Of a stretch of DNA of 64,000 nt, positions 62,445-64,000 are shown piece by piece. A model generated the notes under the pieces. That model made no database searches, was not told the origin of the DNA, and worked only from the letters and a program-made list of their open reading frames with translations. Made by a program: the position numbers and the translations under genes. The stretch is from Shewanella japonica (lineage in GTDB: Bacteria > Pseudomonadota > Gammaproteobacteria > Enterobacterales > Shewanellaceae): assembly GCF_002075795.1 (NCBI RefSeq), contig NZ_CP020472.1, positions 293,001 through 357,000 of the forward strand, read 5' to 3'. The first letter of the stretch is position 1. Each line of letters begins with the position of its first letter.

Positions 62445-63172
62445 ATCATGCCTCCATTGACCGAAATCACTTGGCGAGTAATGTAGGCTGCATCTTCAGA
62501 CATTAAGAAATTGGCGAGCCCGGCGATTTCATTCACTTTACCCATACGGCGCATCGGTACGATTTGATTAACCATGTCCTTAGGGAAGTCGCTAACCATG
62601 TCGGTTTCAATTAACCCTGGTGCGATACAGTTGACGGTAATTTTGCGTTTGGCAAGCTCCAAAGACAGTGCTTTTGTCGCTCCGATAAGTCCAGCTTTTG
62701 ATGCGCTGTAATTCACTTGACCTCGATTACCAGCGATGCCAGAAACTGATGCCATAGTGATGATTCTACCGCCTTTACGAGCTTGGATCATTGGCATAAT
62801 GGTTGGCTGAATGACATTATAAAATCCATCCAAGTTGGTGTGAATAACACTGTCCCATTCATCTTCTGTCATTGCCGGGAAAGCAGTATCTTTGGTGATA
62901 CCTGCATTTAAAATCACGCCGTAATAAGCGCCATGTTGTTCAATATCAGCTTCAATTTGCAGCTTCGCAGCCTGTCGGTCTGCTACATCAAATTGAATTA
63001 AACTGGCTTCGACACCCAAGGCTTGGATTTCTGATTGAGTTTGCTGTGCCGCTGCAGTGTTACTGTGAAAATGGATGGCAATATTAAAGTCTTGCGCTGC
63101 AAGTTTGAGCGCGATGGCTTTACCTATACCACGACTTGAACCTGTCACTAGGACTCTATTTGTTGTTGTCAT
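62441..63172 (-). CDS. apeQ: 3-oxoacyl-ACP reductase (FabG family, ApeQ-like)
   Basis: An NADPH-dependent short-chain reductase. The cofactor motif is TGSSRGIGKA, NAG is NAGITKD, and the catalytic residues are Ser142, Tyr155 and Lys159 (NYSASKAG). The C-terminus ITRQVISVNGGMI is typical of FabG. At 243 residues it is the usual size. It lies 71 bp after the dehydratase gene and overlaps apeR by 4 bp. It reduces the 3-keto group of the growing polyene chain, by analogy with ApeQ. Confidence 0.85.
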   Translation of the reverse strand: MTTTNRVLVTGSSRGIGKAIALKLAAQDFNIAIHFHSNTAAAQQTQSEIQALGVEASLIQFDVADRQAAKLQIEADIEQHGAYYGVILNAGITKDTAFPAMTEDEWDSVIHTNLDGFYNVIQPTIMPMIQARKGGRIITMASVSGIAGNRGQVNYSASKAGLIGATKALSLELAKRKITVNCIAPGLIETDMVSDFPKDMVNQIVPMRRMGKVNEIAGLANFLMSEDAAYITRQVISVNGGMI

Positions 63173-63243
63173 TGTTTCTCCGTAGGGACTGCAGGTTTAC
63201 ATTAATCGTTGTGTTCATAGTACGCTCGTCACTGATATCGAGC

Positions 63244-63744
63244 CTAAGTCGATAAGGTTTCATTGATATAAGCTTGGGTATCTTGAGGCTGAAATACATT
63301 AACATTGGCTGAGGCAATGATTTCATTATCAAGAGTAATTTGACAATCGAACACCGCAAGTCCTGATGCTTCTTGATATAAACGAGTCACATCAACTTGA
63401 TATGTGTTATTGAGCAGATACGTTGGCTGCATCATGCTCAGTTTACGGGTGCCCAATAAAAAGCCGACTCGAATTTTATCTTCAATAAGGTGCGCTTCCA
63501 CGCCTGCTAATGCGGCAATACTTTGCGCCATGTATTCGATACCAACATAGTTAGGGACGCCATTCAATTGTTGACTGAAATAAGCGCTTTGCTCAGTGAT
63601 CTCAACTTCAGTGGTGAGGCTATCAGGTTGATGTTTAATAATGCGTGTCACTAATATCATCGGTGCTTTATGAGGCACAAAGGCTGATATATCTTGCGAT
63701 AGCAATGTTTCAGGAGCGATTTGCTTGGTCTGTTGCTCAGTCAT
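63244..63744 (-). CDS. apeP: 3-hydroxyacyl-ACP dehydratase-like hotdog protein (ApeP-like)
   Basis: Begins MTEQQTKQIAPETLLSQDISAFVPHKAPMILVTRI, the FVPHKAPM block resembling the YLPHR start of FabA/FabZ-like dehydratases. It continues with GVPNYVGIEYMAQSIAALAGVEA, the hot-dog helix. ATG at 63744 is preferred; a longer frame runs back into the ketosynthase gene. It starts 1 bp after the upstream stop. It removes water to give the conjugated double bonds, by analogy. Confidence 0.82.
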   Translation of the reverse strand: MTEQQTKQIAPETLLSQDISAFVPHKAPMILVTRIIKHQPDSLTTEVEITEQSAYFSQQLNGVPNYVGIEYMAQSIAALAGVEAHLIEDKIRVGFLLGTRKLSMMQPTYLLNNTYQVDVTRLYQEASGLAVFDCQITLDNEIIASANVNVFQPQDTQAYINETLST

Positions 63745-63745
63745 T

Positions 63746-64000
63746 TTAATGCTCCGCTTTTGCAAAAATAACACTGGCATTACTGCCGCCAAAGGCAAAC
63801 GAGTTACTCATGATGAATGTGAGCTCGGCTGATTGTCCTGGAGTAACGAATGGCAATATCGGGTTATTCATGTCTTGTTGCTGATCCCATACGTGCGGCG
63901 GTAATTGTTGCTGCTGATTAGCGTCACTGAGCAATAAGTAACAAAAAGCCGCCTCAATGGCGCCAGCAGCGCCCAAACAATGGCCAACTAAGGGTTTTGT
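63746..64000 (-). CDS. apeO: Beta-ketoacyl-ACP synthase, C-terminal part (ApeO-like, cut by window edge)
   Basis: The last 84 codons are present: KPLVGHCLGAAGAIEAAFCYLLL, with the third-triad His in GHCLGAAG, and the terminal MSNSFAFGGSNASVIFAKAEH of FabF-type ketosynthases. The rest lies beyond base 64000. It is the upstream member of the apeO-P-Q-R operon on the minus strand. Confidence 0.85.
   Translation of the reverse strand, partial: TKPLVGHCLGAAGAIEAAFCYLLLSDANQQQQLPPHVWDQQQDMNNPILPFVTPGQSAELTFIMSNSFAFGGSNASVIFAKAEH

Overview
This window looks like chromosomal DNA of a marine gammaproteobacterium, most likely Shewanella or a close relative. That assignment is inferred from gene content: typA and glnA side by side, DUF2959, YihY, dtd and YiiD_C-type genes, an aryl-polyene cluster, and a second (lateral) flagellar system. 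Base composition is moderate, with one strikingly AT-rich gap at about 46.1-46.7 kb. I saw no tRNA, rRNA, CRISPR array, transposase or integrase gene.

Left flank (1-15.9 kb). The 5' part of typA (minus strand) diverges from glnA. The glnA promoter region carries NtrC-like sites and a -24/-12 element. Next come a large unknown lipoprotein, a LysR regulator, a secreted protein rich in aromatic residues and glycine, a DAACS-type symporter, a Cache-HAMP-GGDEF diguanylate cyclase and a lone prepilin-like protein. A small metabolic locus follows: a kynureninase-like PLP enzyme overlaps a PrnB/DUF1864-type protein by 4 bp, and both diverge from an Lrp/AsnC regulator with a palindromic operator. This locus is the best candidate here for an undescribed pathway.

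Centre (15.9-53.1 kb). This is an almost complete lateral-type flagellar island. On the minus strand, lafA is followed, beyond an inserted plus-strand fliB, by fliD-fliS-fliT-fliK-fliL-lafS-lafT-lafU and a PilZ gene. The flgBCDEFGHIJKL operon ends with a lafW-position gene. The flgA and flgMN genes read to the right. An approximately 640-bp element with inverted-repeat ends separates flgMN from fliJIHGFE-lafK-motY (minus). Beyond the AT-rich gap, fliMNPQR-flhBA reads rightward. The logic is early regulator (LafK, sigma54-dependent), then export apparatus, basal body and hook, then sigma28 (LafS) with FlgM, then filament and motor. Sigma54-type promoters are visible before flgB and fliD, and a possible sigma28 promoter before lafA. 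fliF is broken by a one-base frameshift at an A6 run, which is either a real mutation, recoding or a sequencing error.

Right flank (53.1-64 kb). After a clear terminator there is a second, membrane-bound GGDEF protein, a DUF2959 lipoprotein, small membrane and lipoprotein genes, yihY, dtd, a hotdog thioesterase, a rhodanese, a HEAT-like exported protein and a prolyl-4-hydroxylase-like dioxygenase. The window ends inside an aryl-polyene-type fatty-acid synthesis operon (apeO-apeP-apeQ-apeR order, minus strand).

All calls were made by reading the sequence and proteins by eye; no database search was run. Start codons were revised where a ribosome binding site decided between candidates.
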